Below are positions 34,419 through 45,060 of a stretch of DNA of 64,000 bases, piece by piece. This DNA is from Anthoceros angustus (Eukaryota; Streptophyta; Anthocerotopsida; Anthocerotales; Anthocerotaceae): NCBI GenBank assembly GCA_010909165.1, contig MU008190.1:531166-595165 (forward strand), in the 5' to 3' direction. Under the pieces are notes generated by a model. The model was not told the origin of the DNA. It did not search any database and was given only the letters and a program-made list of their open reading frames with translations. A program made the translations under genes and the position numbers. Numbering within the stretch: position 1 is the first letter of the stretch; the number at the start of each line of letters is the position of its first letter.

Positions 34419-35644
34419 ATTGCGTGGGTGTAAGAGTCCGTGGGGAATTTTGTTGAGCTTTCTCTTGCAGAAATCGGGGTTTGGGACGCCAAGGTGTAAG
34501 GCTGAGGAAGGAGAGCAAGGGCAAGGACCTTTGAGCTGTGAGCAAGAGCAAATCGAGGAGGAGGAGCGTTTGCAAGGATAAGAAGTCGGGGCTGGAATTG
34601 CGGAGAGGCATCACTTTTCTTCAATTTCGTGCAAGTACTAACCAAGGAGGCCATGACCAAGCCTACCATGACCAAGGGCAAGGAGGTAGTAGCCAAGGAG
34701 CGTCCACCAAGGAGGTGGCGCAGCGGCAAGAGGTCTAAGGCGGAGGATCGACCGAGGGTGGAAATTTGACATGCCCTTATTTACGTGCTATGCAGGCCAG
34801 CTATCCTCTAGAGACCTTTCAGACTTTCGACCTTGGGCAGCAGAGAGAATATTCAGCTAGAGTGGGTGTATGGGCGACATTGGTCTTACACCAACCTTGA
34901 ATTGATAGAGAGTGTTTTGCTAATTTGCAGCAGACGGAAGAGGAATTGGCCGCCTTACCGGATAGAAACGCAGACGGATCCACGGTGTTGGACAAGGAGC
35001 ATACGCCCGTATATGGCAGCCGGATAGCGAGGATAGCGGAATCACGTTGATGGAAGGAACGAGCGAGGCAAGCGTGCATCAACGGCGGATCTTCCCAAGG
35101 GAGCCCTTACACTTATGCAAGGGGCATGAAGGCTAAGTCCAAGAACGGTTGGCGACGGACCAAATCTTGGAGCCCAAGTGGAGATTGTTCACAAGAATTG
35201 TTTTGGGCTTGGTGAGCAATCCAAGGGTGTCATATTTCAGCACTACCTTCCTCCATTTTCTATGGAAGATCACTCAAGGAGCGAAGCCGGATTGGGGCTC
35301 ATCATGTATGAAGCATACACCTACCACCGGAAAAGTTCGAAACCCAACGTCGGATGAAGATGGTCAATGCTATCTTAGCACTTATCTAGTGCATTTGTGG
35401 GAAGTAGAGGGCTACTCACAAGTAAGGAGTTGGATGATTCCAAGCATCCCTTTAACATTGTGTACTTACGGCCGGAGAGGGACAGGAGTGCTTGGTGCTT
35501 TGCGCTAAAGGAGGTGCCGCAGCACCACAGGACATTATTGGAAGGAATCCTCCGAAAGATAGGCCGAGGATGTGCAGGAGGACTTGCAAGGAGAAGTTGT
35601 AGGGGATTTGAAGTTTGGACCGCGGAGATGCGGAGATGGAAGGT

Positions 35645-35815
35645 AGGATAGATCCTACCATGGCGTGAATCCCGCCACGAGTGGTGGGAGGTGTTCCCAG
35701 TGGTTTGGGACCCCTTCGTCCTCTCATGACAAGGCCTACGGTGGGAATTAGTCCTACCACGGTAGGAAGTAGTCCTACTGGTAGGAGCACCTCCTACCAC
35801 GGTAGGAGGAAAGGA
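35645..35815. repeat. palindromes in the linker of the LTR reading region
   Basis: Four or more copies of the TCCTACC-GGTAGGA palindrome or its halves lie between the Trp-rich and coiled-coil parts. The same set is at 48470-48640 in P 3', 18250-18415 in M-b and 8935-9085 and 7185-7345 in M-a. In the sense frame they encode PTMVG, PTTVG or PTVVG. Confidence 0.75.
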
Positions 35816-37124
35816 AGTCACGGTTTGGAAGCTCCCAAGAGGAGATAAGAAGGCAACCGGCCCGTTAGGTGGGCGAGCGGATGGAGTCACGGTGGGAGGA
35901 GTTGCCCCACCAAGTGATGAGCGGGAGCTCATCATAGGGAAGCAAGGGATGTAAGATCCCATGAGCAAGGCAAAGGCCTTGAGTCTCCGGAGGTAAGAAA
36001 GGAGACTTGGACATGTTGGAGGAGATGCTGCGCATAGGGGAGATGTTCAAGGTAGATGTAGGAGCCGCCAAGAGGAGAGTTGAATTCTTGAAGACGGAGG
36101 CGAGAAGACAAGGACCTACCAAGCAAGGGAAATTGCGGGTAGGCGAGCGGAAACCCAGCGGCAGGAGGATGTTATGAGGATGGAAGCTCAAGTGGAGCAC
36201 TTGGAAAAGAGTCTTGAAACAAGGCTACAGGAGGCAAACAATCATATTCGGAGAACAAGGCTCTTACCAAGCAATTGGCAGCTCGAGAGGAGAAGGTGGA
36301 GCAACTTGCTCACATGGTGCGCACATGGGAAAAGAAGGCAGAAGACAAGCAAGTGCTGCTAATGGAGGAGAGGTCAAGACGAGAGCAATCTCTGCAGCAA
36401 ATGAGGACAGCACAAAGGCAAGTAGGCGCACATGAGCGGGTCATAGCCACACAGGCTGTGAAGATTAGTGACATGGAAAAGGAGCTGGGAGAAATCCGCC
36501 GGAGGCTGGAATTGAAGGAAGAAGAGCTGGAAGAACGGACACATTTTGTCCAAAGATTGGAAATGGAACGAGAAGTCCAGAAGAGTGCACAACTCCCTAG
36601 GAGGATAGGGGAGTTGGAGGAAGAAATGGCAAAGGAGAAAGGCCGTCATGAGGCGGTGGTGCAGCATATGTTGGCGGTGAGGGAGCGATTTTGATTATGC
36701 CCTACAAGAGATTGATCCGCCAAGCAGAATGAGAGGACGGAGAATGTGGCTCTCCATGTCAAGACCGGTGAGCTGGCCTTGGAGCGAGATGCTTACAAAA
36801 GCAAGTGTGAGCATGGAGTATGGCTTGAGGATTACAAGAATTGGAGATGGCACAACAACGATTTGCAGCCCATCTTCACAACAAGGTGCTCAAGGCCACT
36901 AACGAGTTGTTGCGACTTGAGGAGATGATGGGACCTCATGACGATGATAGGGGAGGCCCTCATGCAAGTCCAACCGGAAGCCTTAGACTTGGAGAGTGTC
37001 CCAAGCAACAGGGTGGAGAAACTTCGCACTGGAGAAGCAAGTGAAGAGGCTGTGGAGAAGCGAGTGAAGCGGGAAGCTGCAGTGGAGAGAATCACCCGTG
37101 AAGGGGTAAGGAAGAAGAAACGAC

Positions 37125-37215
37125 CCGGTAGGAACTCCTACCGTGGTAGGAGGAGTTCCTACCGTGGTAGAGGGACTCCTACCGTGGTAGAAGGTCCTAC
37201 CATGGTAGGAGGAAG
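37125..37215. repeat. palindromes near the 3' end of the LTR reading region
   Basis: Four palindromes (CCTACCGTGGTAGG type, then CCTACCATGGTAGG) stand in tandem with 8-12-base spacers. P 3' has an equivalent set at 57025-57105 and M-a at 5845-5915 and 7555-7650. The number of units differs between copies. Confidence 0.8.
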
Positions 37216-37761
37216 AAGCGGATTCAAGGTCGCTAGCATGGATTTGACGGCAAGGGAGGCGAGTACCTTGGCCCTTGCAGAAAGAAGGAAGAGGGGTTGA
37301 TCTTGCAGAATGGAGCAAGAATCACAAGGAGAAGACCAACCTCCTAACATGGGTGCAGCAAGGAGCTCACTTGCTCCACAAGTGAGAGGAAGAGGAGAAG
37401 CGAGGATGAGCCGGTGGCTAAGAGAGCCGGCTATTTTATTGGAGGAAGGAACTCAAGATAGGCATCAAGATAAGGAAGGGATTCATAAGAAGTCCTTAAA
37501 TTAGCTTGAAGACATGGGGCAAGATGCCACTTGGGAAGACTTTTCTTTAGAGGAGGAGCATTAATGCTTGTCACCAGAGAGTGTGTTGACTAGCTAGATA
37601 GGAATGTTGACAGAGCCATTAAGGCTCACATAGGTGAATTTGCTAGAATAGAATTTTACCCAAGATGCTTGGATGTCGAACTTAAATTCGACAATAGGAT
37701 ACACTAAAATAAGGAGTAAGGCGGTGCAGGGCGCGCCAGGGAGGCTGTGTGAGGACCTCCC

Positions 37762-37768
37762 TATAAAA
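37762..37768 (+). promoter_or_regulatory. main TATA box of P 5' LTR
   Basis: CCTCCCTATAAAAGGAGG, with TATAAAA at 37762-37768, is conserved in all LTR copies. Transcription starting about 30 bases later would define an R-U5 of roughly 830 bases and lead into the primer site and gag. Confidence 0.65.
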
Positions 37769-38629
37769 GGAGGGAGCTTGTGAAGTAAAATTATCGTGTC
37801 TTGCGCTCCCATCCTCCCGAGTCCTTCACTTTGTGAATTTCGTGCCGCAAGCCAACGCAGGTCCGTAGAGAGGAGAACGCGGTCGGAGTGGGCGGAGGGC
37901 TTGCTCTTTGCAGCGCCCCTGCGCTCCCGTGAATGGTTCGTGTGAATTGTTTTGCTTTGAGTGTGTGGCGATGCTCAAGGAACTCTCGGCTTGAGGGTAG
38001 ACTGCAGGAAAGACTCGGAGGTTCTCGCTGTCCGGTACAAACCACATAGCAACCGCCCAAGGAAGAACTCGTTAATTTCGGACGGACCCAGCAGCCGTAA
38101 GGGCGAGTTGGAATTAATGAGCCAGCAATTGGTGTTAGAGTAGGAGATTGTGGAGGAAGGAAGGGTAGATGAGTAGAGAAGAAGAGGGCGTTGTTGATTG
38201 AGAGAGTTGTGAGGAGGATTAGAGTGTAGGAAAACTAAGGCCAGAGCCTAAGGGACGAATCCCAAATGCAAGTAAGAGGGCGCTCCTGTGGAGAAGAGTG
38301 TCTTAGGAGTAGGGACGGTTGCGGTGTGGGTCGGGGTCCCCGGCGCCCGTGATAGACACCTTTTGGCAGACGAACCTCAATTGTGTGGTGTCGTTGTAGG
38401 TTGAGGTTTGGTGAGTTTAGCGACGGGCGTAGCTGCTGTAGAGGGAGCGTGAGAGAGGCGCCTTGCTTGTTTAGAAGGCTGAGGTAGTGTGTAGCTGCAG
38501 TAGTGACGGATTCTCAAGATTCGACTGTTCCCAAGTCTCATGGGACGAAACCCAACGTCAAACGACTGGGATAAGTGTGGCCGCTAGAGGGTGCATCTCG
38601 GAGTGCCCTGGATCTGCCTCCCACATTTT

Positions 38630-38648
38630 TGGCGCCGTTGCCGGGGAC
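38630..38648 (+). other. primer binding site of P (tRNA-Asp type)
   Basis: TGGCGCCGTTGCCGGGGAC lies four bases after the LTR end. Plant Athila and Tat elements are known to use this tRNA-Asp-complementary site. It is the best evidence for the clade of this element. Confidence 0.85.
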
Positions 38649-38820
38649 TTGTGGCTGAACAGCTGAAATTTTGAGATTTTCGTTGCTAGCTTGCAGTATG
38701 AGCTGAGAGGATCTTGTAAGGAGGTGGAGCGGGGGTCTAGGAAGAGGCCTACACGTCCTGGAACCCGTGCGTTGTGAAGGAGGAGCTCCACGCCTCCTGA
38801 ATGGTGTGATTTTGTGTTCC

Positions 38821-40081
38821 CGCAGCAAGAATGGCGCATGGCGGTTGGCTGATTTTTCTTTAACAACCGTGTTTTGGAGGCTATGAGGATGCTTGCAGAT
38901 GTCTAGCAGAGGGAGGGGAGAGGAGAAAACCATAGGAGGTCACCCCACCATTCGCAAGAGATCTAAGAGCTGCAAGAAGAAATCAATGGAGGGAGGAAAA
39001 CGCAGGTGGTTGCACGGCTCCAGAGGAGGAAGAGCTAAGGGCGCTTGAGGAGGAGGCCGTTTTGCCCTTGCCTACAAGGGGAGCCAAGTGATCCAGCGAC
39101 GCTTCGGAGAAGGGACGCCGAAATCACCGACAGTGAAGTAAAGGAGGTGGTTGAAGAGGAGTTGGTTTGTGAAGAGGAAAGCGAGGAAGCACCATTTCGA
39201 GCGCGATTCAAGTTCAGCTACCAGCACTGGGCCTCCTCAACGCTGGACCTTCGAGTGATGGGTCTAGCTCAACCTCTAGCGAACAGTGAAGAAGGAAGGG
39301 TGAGCAGTGGAGAAATTCAGCTCGGTCGAGGATCTTGGAGCGCCTTGATAGGATCACGCCCAGCTCACCATCTTGGGACGAACGCCTAGGGAGACGCCAT
39401 CCCACAGCAGGCCCAAATTTTTGCAACACCCTCGCAGAGAACTTTGGTTGGATAACTTACCGCAGCAAGAATGGCGCATGGCGGTTGGCTGATTTTTCTT
39501 TAACAACCGTGTTTTGGAGGCTATGAGGATGCTTGCAGATGTCTAGCGGAGGGGAGAGGAGAAAACCATAGGAGGTCACCCCACACATTCGCAAGAGATC
39601 TAAGAGCAAGAAGAAATCAATGGAGGAAGCGCGTGGTTGCACGGCTCCGGAGGAGGAAGAGCTAAGGGCGCTTGAGGAGGAGGCCGTTTTGCCCTTGCCT
39701 ACAAGGGGAGCCAAGTGATCCAGCGACGCTTGGAGAAGGGACGTCGAAATCAAGCAAGTAAAGGAGGTGGTTGAAGAGGAGTTGTGTGAAGAGGAAAGCG
39801 AGGAAGCACCATTTCGAGCGATTCAAGTTCAGCTACCAGCACTGGGCCTCCTCAACGCTGGACCTTCGAGTGATGGGTCTAGCTCAACCTCTAGCGAACA
39901 GTGAAGAAGGAAGGGTGAGCGGTGGAGAAATTCAGGCCTTGTCTGAGGATCTTGCGGAGCGCCTTGATAGGATCACTGCCCAGCTCACCATCTTGGGACG
40001 AACGCCTAGGGAGACGCCATCCCACAGTGCCCAAATTTTTGCAACACCCTTTTCGCAGAGAACTTTGGTTGGATAACTTAC
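38821..40081. repeat. 640-bp tandem duplication in gag of P
   Basis: Positions 38821-39460 and 39461-40081 are head-to-tail copies, and each starts CGCAGCAAGAATGGCGCATG. The same word family recurs at 40082 (CGCAGCAAGAGGGGCGCACG), so the event joined two sites sharing CGCAGCAAGA. The duplicate repeats the leader and the N-terminal half of gag. Confidence 0.85.
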
Positions 40082-41550
40082 CGCAGCAAGAGGGGCGCAC
40101 GTCGAGCTCATCCGGACTAGGGATCATGAGTGGAATCGGTGTAGGAGGGCTTGCCACAACCCCACGCCAGAGATGTCAAGTTTGGGGAAAAGAGGAAGGC
40201 GACGCAGGCGCTTTGTGCGCGCACTTTGAGCATGTTCTCATGCTAATCTGGAGGATACGGTCGCCGATCGACTGTGCATCTTTCCTGGGTTGCTGAGAGG
40301 GCATGCCCAGGTGGTACAGTCGAACTTACGGGGCAAGTGCGCCTGTAGATTGGGATTCTTTGGCTGCCTTCAATCGATTTCGGGTCTCGCCACGCCACCA
40401 CACCACGCAAAATTGAGAACTCTCCGTAGGAAGAAGAGGGAGTCCTTGTTTGATTATGTTGAGAGGTTCTATGGCTACCTCGATCGAGTGCAAGTGTCGC
40501 GTGATGCCCGGAAATCCACCCACATCAGGATACTCACAAGAGCAAGCGTTGGACTGGTTTGTGAGTGGACTATCTCGAAAGATGGAGGTACATTGCAGCG
40601 GGGACTAAGACATTGGCGGAGCAATCCGATTAGCGGAGTGGAATCGGTGAGCTAGGAAGGAGGAGGAAAAAGAGGCGGAGTCATAAGAAGAGGAAAGGGT
40701 CTCGGAGGTCTAGCTCTTCCTCTTCTTCTTTCACTTCCAGCTCGTCTTCATCTTCTTCTTTGGAAAGTGAGGAAAGTGGTACCCAGGAGAGCTCTACGTC
40801 GGATGAAGAATCCGAGAAGGCTTATGAACGACGCATGAGGAAGGACTTGGAGAAAGTGAAAAAAAGATAGGAGGAAGCTGAACGCGCGCTGGAGAAGGAG
40901 AGAAAAGGGAAGACGGTCCGACGGATGGAGAAAGGGGAAACGTCCCGCAGGAGGAGGGATTGCAGGGCAAGTGGAGGCTTTGACAAAAAGATTGACAGAA
41001 TTGGAGGTCAAGGCTGTGAAGAATCAAGCTCCACGGAGGTCACCCTCACCTGCAAGACAGTTGGTGTATTGCTCAATTTGTCATCAAACCGGACACACCA
41101 ACCGGGAATGTATCCGAGCACCGCGCATGCTGTGAATCACGTGGAATCTGTCATGCCTGGTGATTATTGGTACGTGGATGAGGCTTACCAAGTGCAGGCA
41201 GTCACTGGAAGTCGCCCGCCTCAATCGATGAGGGCGACTTACCAACTGCACCCCGTGAGGTATGGGTCACGCCTACCTCACCGGGACCATGGAGACCGGA
41301 GCCACAAAGGCCAATGGCAATTCCACCTGGTGCTGTTACAATTGGGACACCTGGTCATTATTCAATGAATGCCCGTAACCTAAACAAATGGGTTATGTAC
41401 CTTTTGTCAAGTATGCAAGGAGTTGGGGCACAAGGTTGGTGACCCAAGGTGTTCAGAGTAGCAAGGGTAGCCTCAGACGCCTGTGGGTGAGGTTCACAGC
41501 TCGCAGGAAGGAACGCCGTCAATTCAAACCGCAATCACGGTGACCACAAC
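38899..41550 (+). pseudogene. gag: gag of P
   Basis: The first ATG is at 38899 (MSSRGRGEE) and is repeated at about 39540 by the tandem duplication. An acidic N-terminal part (KEVVEEELVCEEESEE, 39140-39190) is followed by a capsid-like part at 40200-40650 (LCAHFEHVL, then ESLFDYVERFYGYLDRV), the usual layout of retrotransposon gag. A Ser-rich and Arg/Glu-rich stretch follows at 40700-40930, then zinc knuckles. The clear knuckle CSICHQTGHTNREC (C-X2-C-X4-H-X4-C) lies at 41070-41111. A second, CQVCKELGHKVGDPRC, is near 41405-41452, and a third is damaged near 41322-41365. Gag packages the RNA in particles. Several frameshifts break it. Confidence 0.75.
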
Positions 41551-41559
41551 GCCGGCGGT

Positions 41560-42669
41560 TTGAAGCGAATTGATTTTCTTGATGAATCCAGCGTGTATTC
41601 AGGGATTGTAGAAGAAGGGTATGAAGGAGAGATGAGTGCAGACGAAGGGCTGTTGGTGGCCAAAGTTACCACCGATCGAGAGAGAAAGACCGAAAATCCG
41701 GAAAGCGCCGTGAACGAGAGGAACGGAAGAAAAGGAAGGTGAGGGACGACTCACCTTGGCCTCCAGACTCGTGGGGTCGGAATTTGGTAGAGGAGGAGGA
41801 AAATGAAGAGGTCCATAAGACGCCTACCGTGGAGATGCTCCTACCATGGTAGGAGGAACGCCACTGGTAGGAGGCGAACCTACCATGGTAGGAGGGGAGG
41901 GAGTGACCCACCCACAAGCGGAAGAGGGGAAGGGTGTTTCCCGACATCGCAGAAGGAAGTGGCGGAAATGTTGGAGGATGAGCTAAGGAGGCTCACCCAA
42001 CATGCGAAGATGGAAGAAGAGGCAGCGGAGCCTGAAATTGACAATCCGCTGATCATGGAGTCCCAGCCAGCTGAAGGGACCAAGAGTGTGAGGAGTTTAC
42101 CAATAAGGTCGGAGCCGACCAGCATCAGGGCTGCAAACGGGGAGGAAACATTGCCAGACAAGATCTCCAGTTTCGCTGATGCATTGCTTGACCGAGAATT
42201 TGTGGTCAGCTTGAGACAATTGCTTGCGGTGAGTCCAAGATCCCGCAAAATTGTGAAGGAAGCGATTAGGGGGATCCCTGAACCCATGGGGACGAGAAGG
42301 AGGCCGGTGGAGGTAAATGTGGTTGAACTTGTTGATTTGGGAGCGCCAGAGATTGAAATTGAGATTGCAGGCTGCTTGGTGCCTAATGTGCCATTAGATT
42401 CGGGTTCTGGAGTCAACTTGATGACAGAGGAGACAGCCCATCGCCTTGGTTTCACCAAGTTTAACCCAATCCGAGTGTTCTTGAGGATGGCAGATCAAAC
42501 AAGGAGGAAACCTTTGGGGGTGCTGAGAAATGTGCCAACCGTGATTGGTGGTCTCACATTCCATCTTACCTACATTGTCATGAGGCCGGTCGATCTAGGC
42601 TACAAGGTTTTGATAGGCGGTTGGTTGTATGGTACCGCTTGTGTCTTTGATTTGTCGCATTACATTTAA
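41560..42669 (+). pseudogene. pol: gag-protease linker and aspartic protease of P
   Basis: The frame at 41803-42669 (288 codons) is the longest intact pol block. Residues 130-285 form a retroviral-type aspartic protease. The catalytic motif is PLDSGSGVN with Asp at about residue 199 (42397-42399), and the flap and core follow (VFLRMADQT, then YKVLIGG). The first 30 codons come from three palindromes (41815-41905) and are out of register with the PTMVGG reading they would otherwise give. The enzyme cuts the polyprotein. The active-site region is undamaged. Confidence 0.8.
41815..41905. repeat. palindromes in the gag-protease linker
   Basis: CTCCTACCATGGTAGGAGG (41839-41857), a one-armed copy (ACTGGTAGGAGG) and ACCTACCATGGTAGGAGGGG (41879-41898) stand in the internal coding region, far from the LTRs. 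In one forward frame they read PTMVGG. This is the same word found in U3 and in the LTR reading region. Confidence 0.8.
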
Positions 42670-42935
42670 GTCATGTAGGGTAGGGCCTGTGAGGGTGTCA
42701 TGGAGCAAGGCACCCTATGAAGGGGAGTCCGCGCTTCAGTCCGATGGGTACACCTCGGGTAGTACGGGGGTGAGCTCTTCGGGCGGTGACCGAGCTTACC
42801 GAGGACCCTCAGTTGAGGTGGCAGCAATAAAATCTGAGTTGGTGTACACCTGCCTACAAGTAGATGGTGTCGTAGAGGAGGAGTCAGAGGACGAGGCACA
42901 TAGAGAAGGAGTAGCCTTCTGGAAGGGTAGAGCCT

Positions 42936-43800
42936 ATGATCGCGATTTCCCCGACGAAGGATCGGGGAATAGTGCAGCCGGAAGGGACTTATGTAGATCA
43001 GAGAGAGGACTTGGAGCTAGAACCCAAGGTGGTCAAGATCTCCGCATCTAGGAGTGGTAGAAAAGAAGAATTTCAGAGGGTCCTTAGAGAATATGTCGAT
43101 GTGTTTGCCTTCAAGATTCGACATGACTTCAAGAATTGGGGATACACCGAATCGATTTGAAGGAGGGCACTCAGGATCAAGCAATACAGGAATCCCAAGT
43201 ATTCTATGGTCGTCAAGGATCACCGACCAATACTTGACTTGTGATTTATCCGGTGCTTACCGAGTGGGTCGCCCCATTGTAATTGTACCTAAAGCAACAG
43301 GGAAGGTACGGGGTGTGTCGATTTCGTGAAGCTTAACGAAGAAGGACCACCACTTGCCTTTCATGGACAGTGCGACACTGGCACGGGCCATGAAATGCGC
43401 TTTCTAGATGGGTACTCGGGTTACAATATTTGAGGAGGGAGGACCAGACAAGACTACGTTCACAACCGATTGGGGCACTTACGCTTATTCCAAGCTACCT
43501 TCGCTTGTGCAACGCCCCGCCACTTTTCGTGGTGAATGCTATCTTCCGAGATTTTCGGAAGTTCATGGAGGTATTTCGGATGATTTTGCGTGTTTGGCGG
43601 AGGAAGGCACCTAGACATTAAGTGCGGCGGAGTCCAACATGAAGCTTCATCCAGGGAAGTGTTATTTTGGCATGACGGAAGGTATTTTGTTGGCACATCG
43701 AGTTTCGAAGAGGATTGCGGTAGATAAGGAGAAGGTGGCGGATGAGATGGACGCACCCGGTGAGGCGTGCCTTTGTAGGACCAGGATATTACAGGAGGTT
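42936..43800 (+). pseudogene. pol: reverse transcriptase of P
   Basis: Fragments in different frames follow the order of a Ty3/gypsy reverse transcriptase: EEFQRVLREYVDVFAF (about 43062), VGRPIVIVPKATGKVRGV (43265-43320), FVKLNEEG in a shifted frame, FLDGYSGYN (about 43405), DKTTFTTDWGTYAYSKLP (43450-43500) and the catalytic pair as SDDF (Asp codons 43579-43584). At least four frameshifts interrupt it. The enzyme would copy the element RNA into DNA. Confidence 0.75.
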
Positions 43801-43811
43801 CATCAAGGATT

Positions 43812-44195
43812 TTGCTAAGAAGGCAGCCTTGGCAATTGACCAAGAAGGATACACCTTTCGAATGGACAAGGCAGAGGCTTTTCAGGGTGAGACAGCTGGT
43901 GAGCGCACCCATTACAGCCGATTGGGAGAAACCGTTTCATGTATACGTGGATGTGTCCGCTTATGCCATTGGGACCATCTTAAGCCAGAAGGACGAGAAG
44001 AAACGGGACCATCCGATTTTCTATGCCGGTAGACAGCTCACGGATGCTGAGAAGAACTACTCAACCACAGAGCGAGAGGGTCTTGGTATCATTTACTCCT
44101 GTAAGAAGTTTAGGCACTATCTGCTTGCTTGCAAAGTGACGTTTCATGTTGACCATTTTGCGTTGAAGTACCTTGTGAACAAGCGGTTGTCGTGA
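43812..44195 (+). pseudogene. pol: RNase H domain of P
   Basis: An open block of 127 codons includes HVYVDVSAYAIGTILSQ (first Asp), the motif NYSTTEREGLGIIYSCKKFR (Glu) and FHVDHFALKYLVNKR (later Asp), as in the gypsy RNase H family that follows reverse transcriptase. The domain itself looks whole. The frame ends at a TGA where LS would normally continue into GRIARW. The enzyme degrades the RNA strand of the RNA-DNA hybrid. Confidence 0.85.
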
Positions 44196-44289
44196 AGGAT
44201 TGCCAGGTGGGTACTACTGCTGCAAGAGTTTGATTATGACGTAGAAACTAGGCCGAGCGGCAAATCGATTTCATTTCTCGTCAAACCGG

Positions 44290-45060
44290 AGAGCGACTTG
44301 AAGCCACAGATGACCGATTTCCTGACGAGGAGTTGGTTGCCACGGCCCGGGTCAAGGGGAGGACGTGAGCATGTTGTGGACGGCCTAAGCTTGATCAGCA
44401 AGCCTTGGCAGAGAGGTCAAATGAGCAAGAAGGAGGCGGAAAGGCGCGCAGGACAACTGGAATCCGAGAGGATAAAAGGGCGCCAGTATGGGCGCGAGGA
44501 GGAGGCTGGAATGCTCCTCAAGGGTGAGCAGTCAGGAGGGCTGCAAGTGGAGGCCAGCCGTTGGCAAAAGAAAGAAGCGGATATGGGAGCGTGGGCAAGC
44601 AAGAAAAGGCGCCCACTTGGCGAGGTCAAGCTGTGCGCCATGGGGCCGAGGAGGAGAAGGCCCTAGGGAGGTAGGTGCAGAGGGCGAGGAAGGAGATGCA
44701 TCCCATGAGAAGCTTGAGCAAAAGCAGGAGAAGAAAATGGCGATTCATGGGAAATCACTCATGAGGTGGCCATGGGGTGCAACAAAGGAGGAGGTCGCCA
44801 TGGGAGCACGAGCTGGACCTGGACACGAGGCTAGACCAGCAGGAATGGAAGAAATCCGAACGTTGTTGGAGGAGGAGCATGCAAACGGGCTGCAGGCTCA
44901 AAAACTTGCAGCATGGACAAAGCGGGGAGAAACTGGATTTGTGGATGGAACAACGCCGTCTGGGGCTGCTGGTGGGCGAGCTGGCAGGAGGCGACGTGGT
45001 ATGCGTGGAAGGAGGAGATTCGAACGTGAGGGGCGTTCATGCCCAAGATACTTGTTGAAT
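44290..45060 (+). pseudogene. Arg/Glu-rich stretch between RNase H and integrase
   Basis: About 250 codons separate RNase H from integrase, much more than the short linker usual in Ty3/gypsy Pol. The frame at 44488-45540 is open for 350 codons and covers most of it. Its composition is dominated by Arg, Glu, Gly and Lys (GARRRLECSSR, then MEEIRTLLEEEHANG, then GRAGRRRRGMRGRRRFERE). Related sequence lies in M2 (12960-12465) and at the left edge of M1. It could be a basic nucleic-acid-binding insert or a captured segment. No family is recognised. Confidence 0.5.

Larger units (their letters stand above)
34653..37300 (+). pseudogene. LTR reading region (coiled-coil protein), reference copy
   Basis: This sense-strand coding region lies wholly within the LTR. 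The first ATG is at 34653 (MTKPTMTKGKEVV). A Trp-rich part follows: HWSYTNLELIE near 34880, then 120 open codons at 35149-35508 with PKWRLFTRIVLG and FLHFLWKIT. A linker with PTxVG repeats lies at about 35640-35810. A coiled coil is open for 139 codons at 36275-36694 (EEKVEQLAHMVR, then GEIRRRLELKEEELEERTHF) and continues to about 36990. A second set of palindromes stands at 37125-37215 before the stop near 37300. The Trp-rich part vaguely resembles plant transposon-associated domains (low confidence). At least three frame changes break it. Confidence 0.5.
33395..38625 (+). repeat. 5' LTR of P, 5231 bp
   Basis: The LTR starts TGTGGAACGCAAAAG and ends GCCTCCCACA, directly before the primer site. 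From left to right it contains a U3 start, the palindrome cluster (33600-33850), a TATA-like site (33891), an AT-rich stretch, a G-box/TATA pair (34046-34117), the basic frame (34104-34418), the LTR reading region (34653-37300), the main TATA box (37762) and about 860 bases of R-U5. It is the least rearranged copy of the family here. Confidence 0.9.

Noticed and set aside
41803-42669. Intact protease frame as evidence that P is active
   Set aside because: Reverse transcriptase and integrase next to it have several frameshifts and a deleted catalytic spacer.
44298-44666. Basic frame at 44298-44666 as a separate gene
   Set aside because: It overlaps the longer frame 44488-45540 and lies between RNase H and integrase. 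I regard it as part of the Pol insert, not an independent gene.
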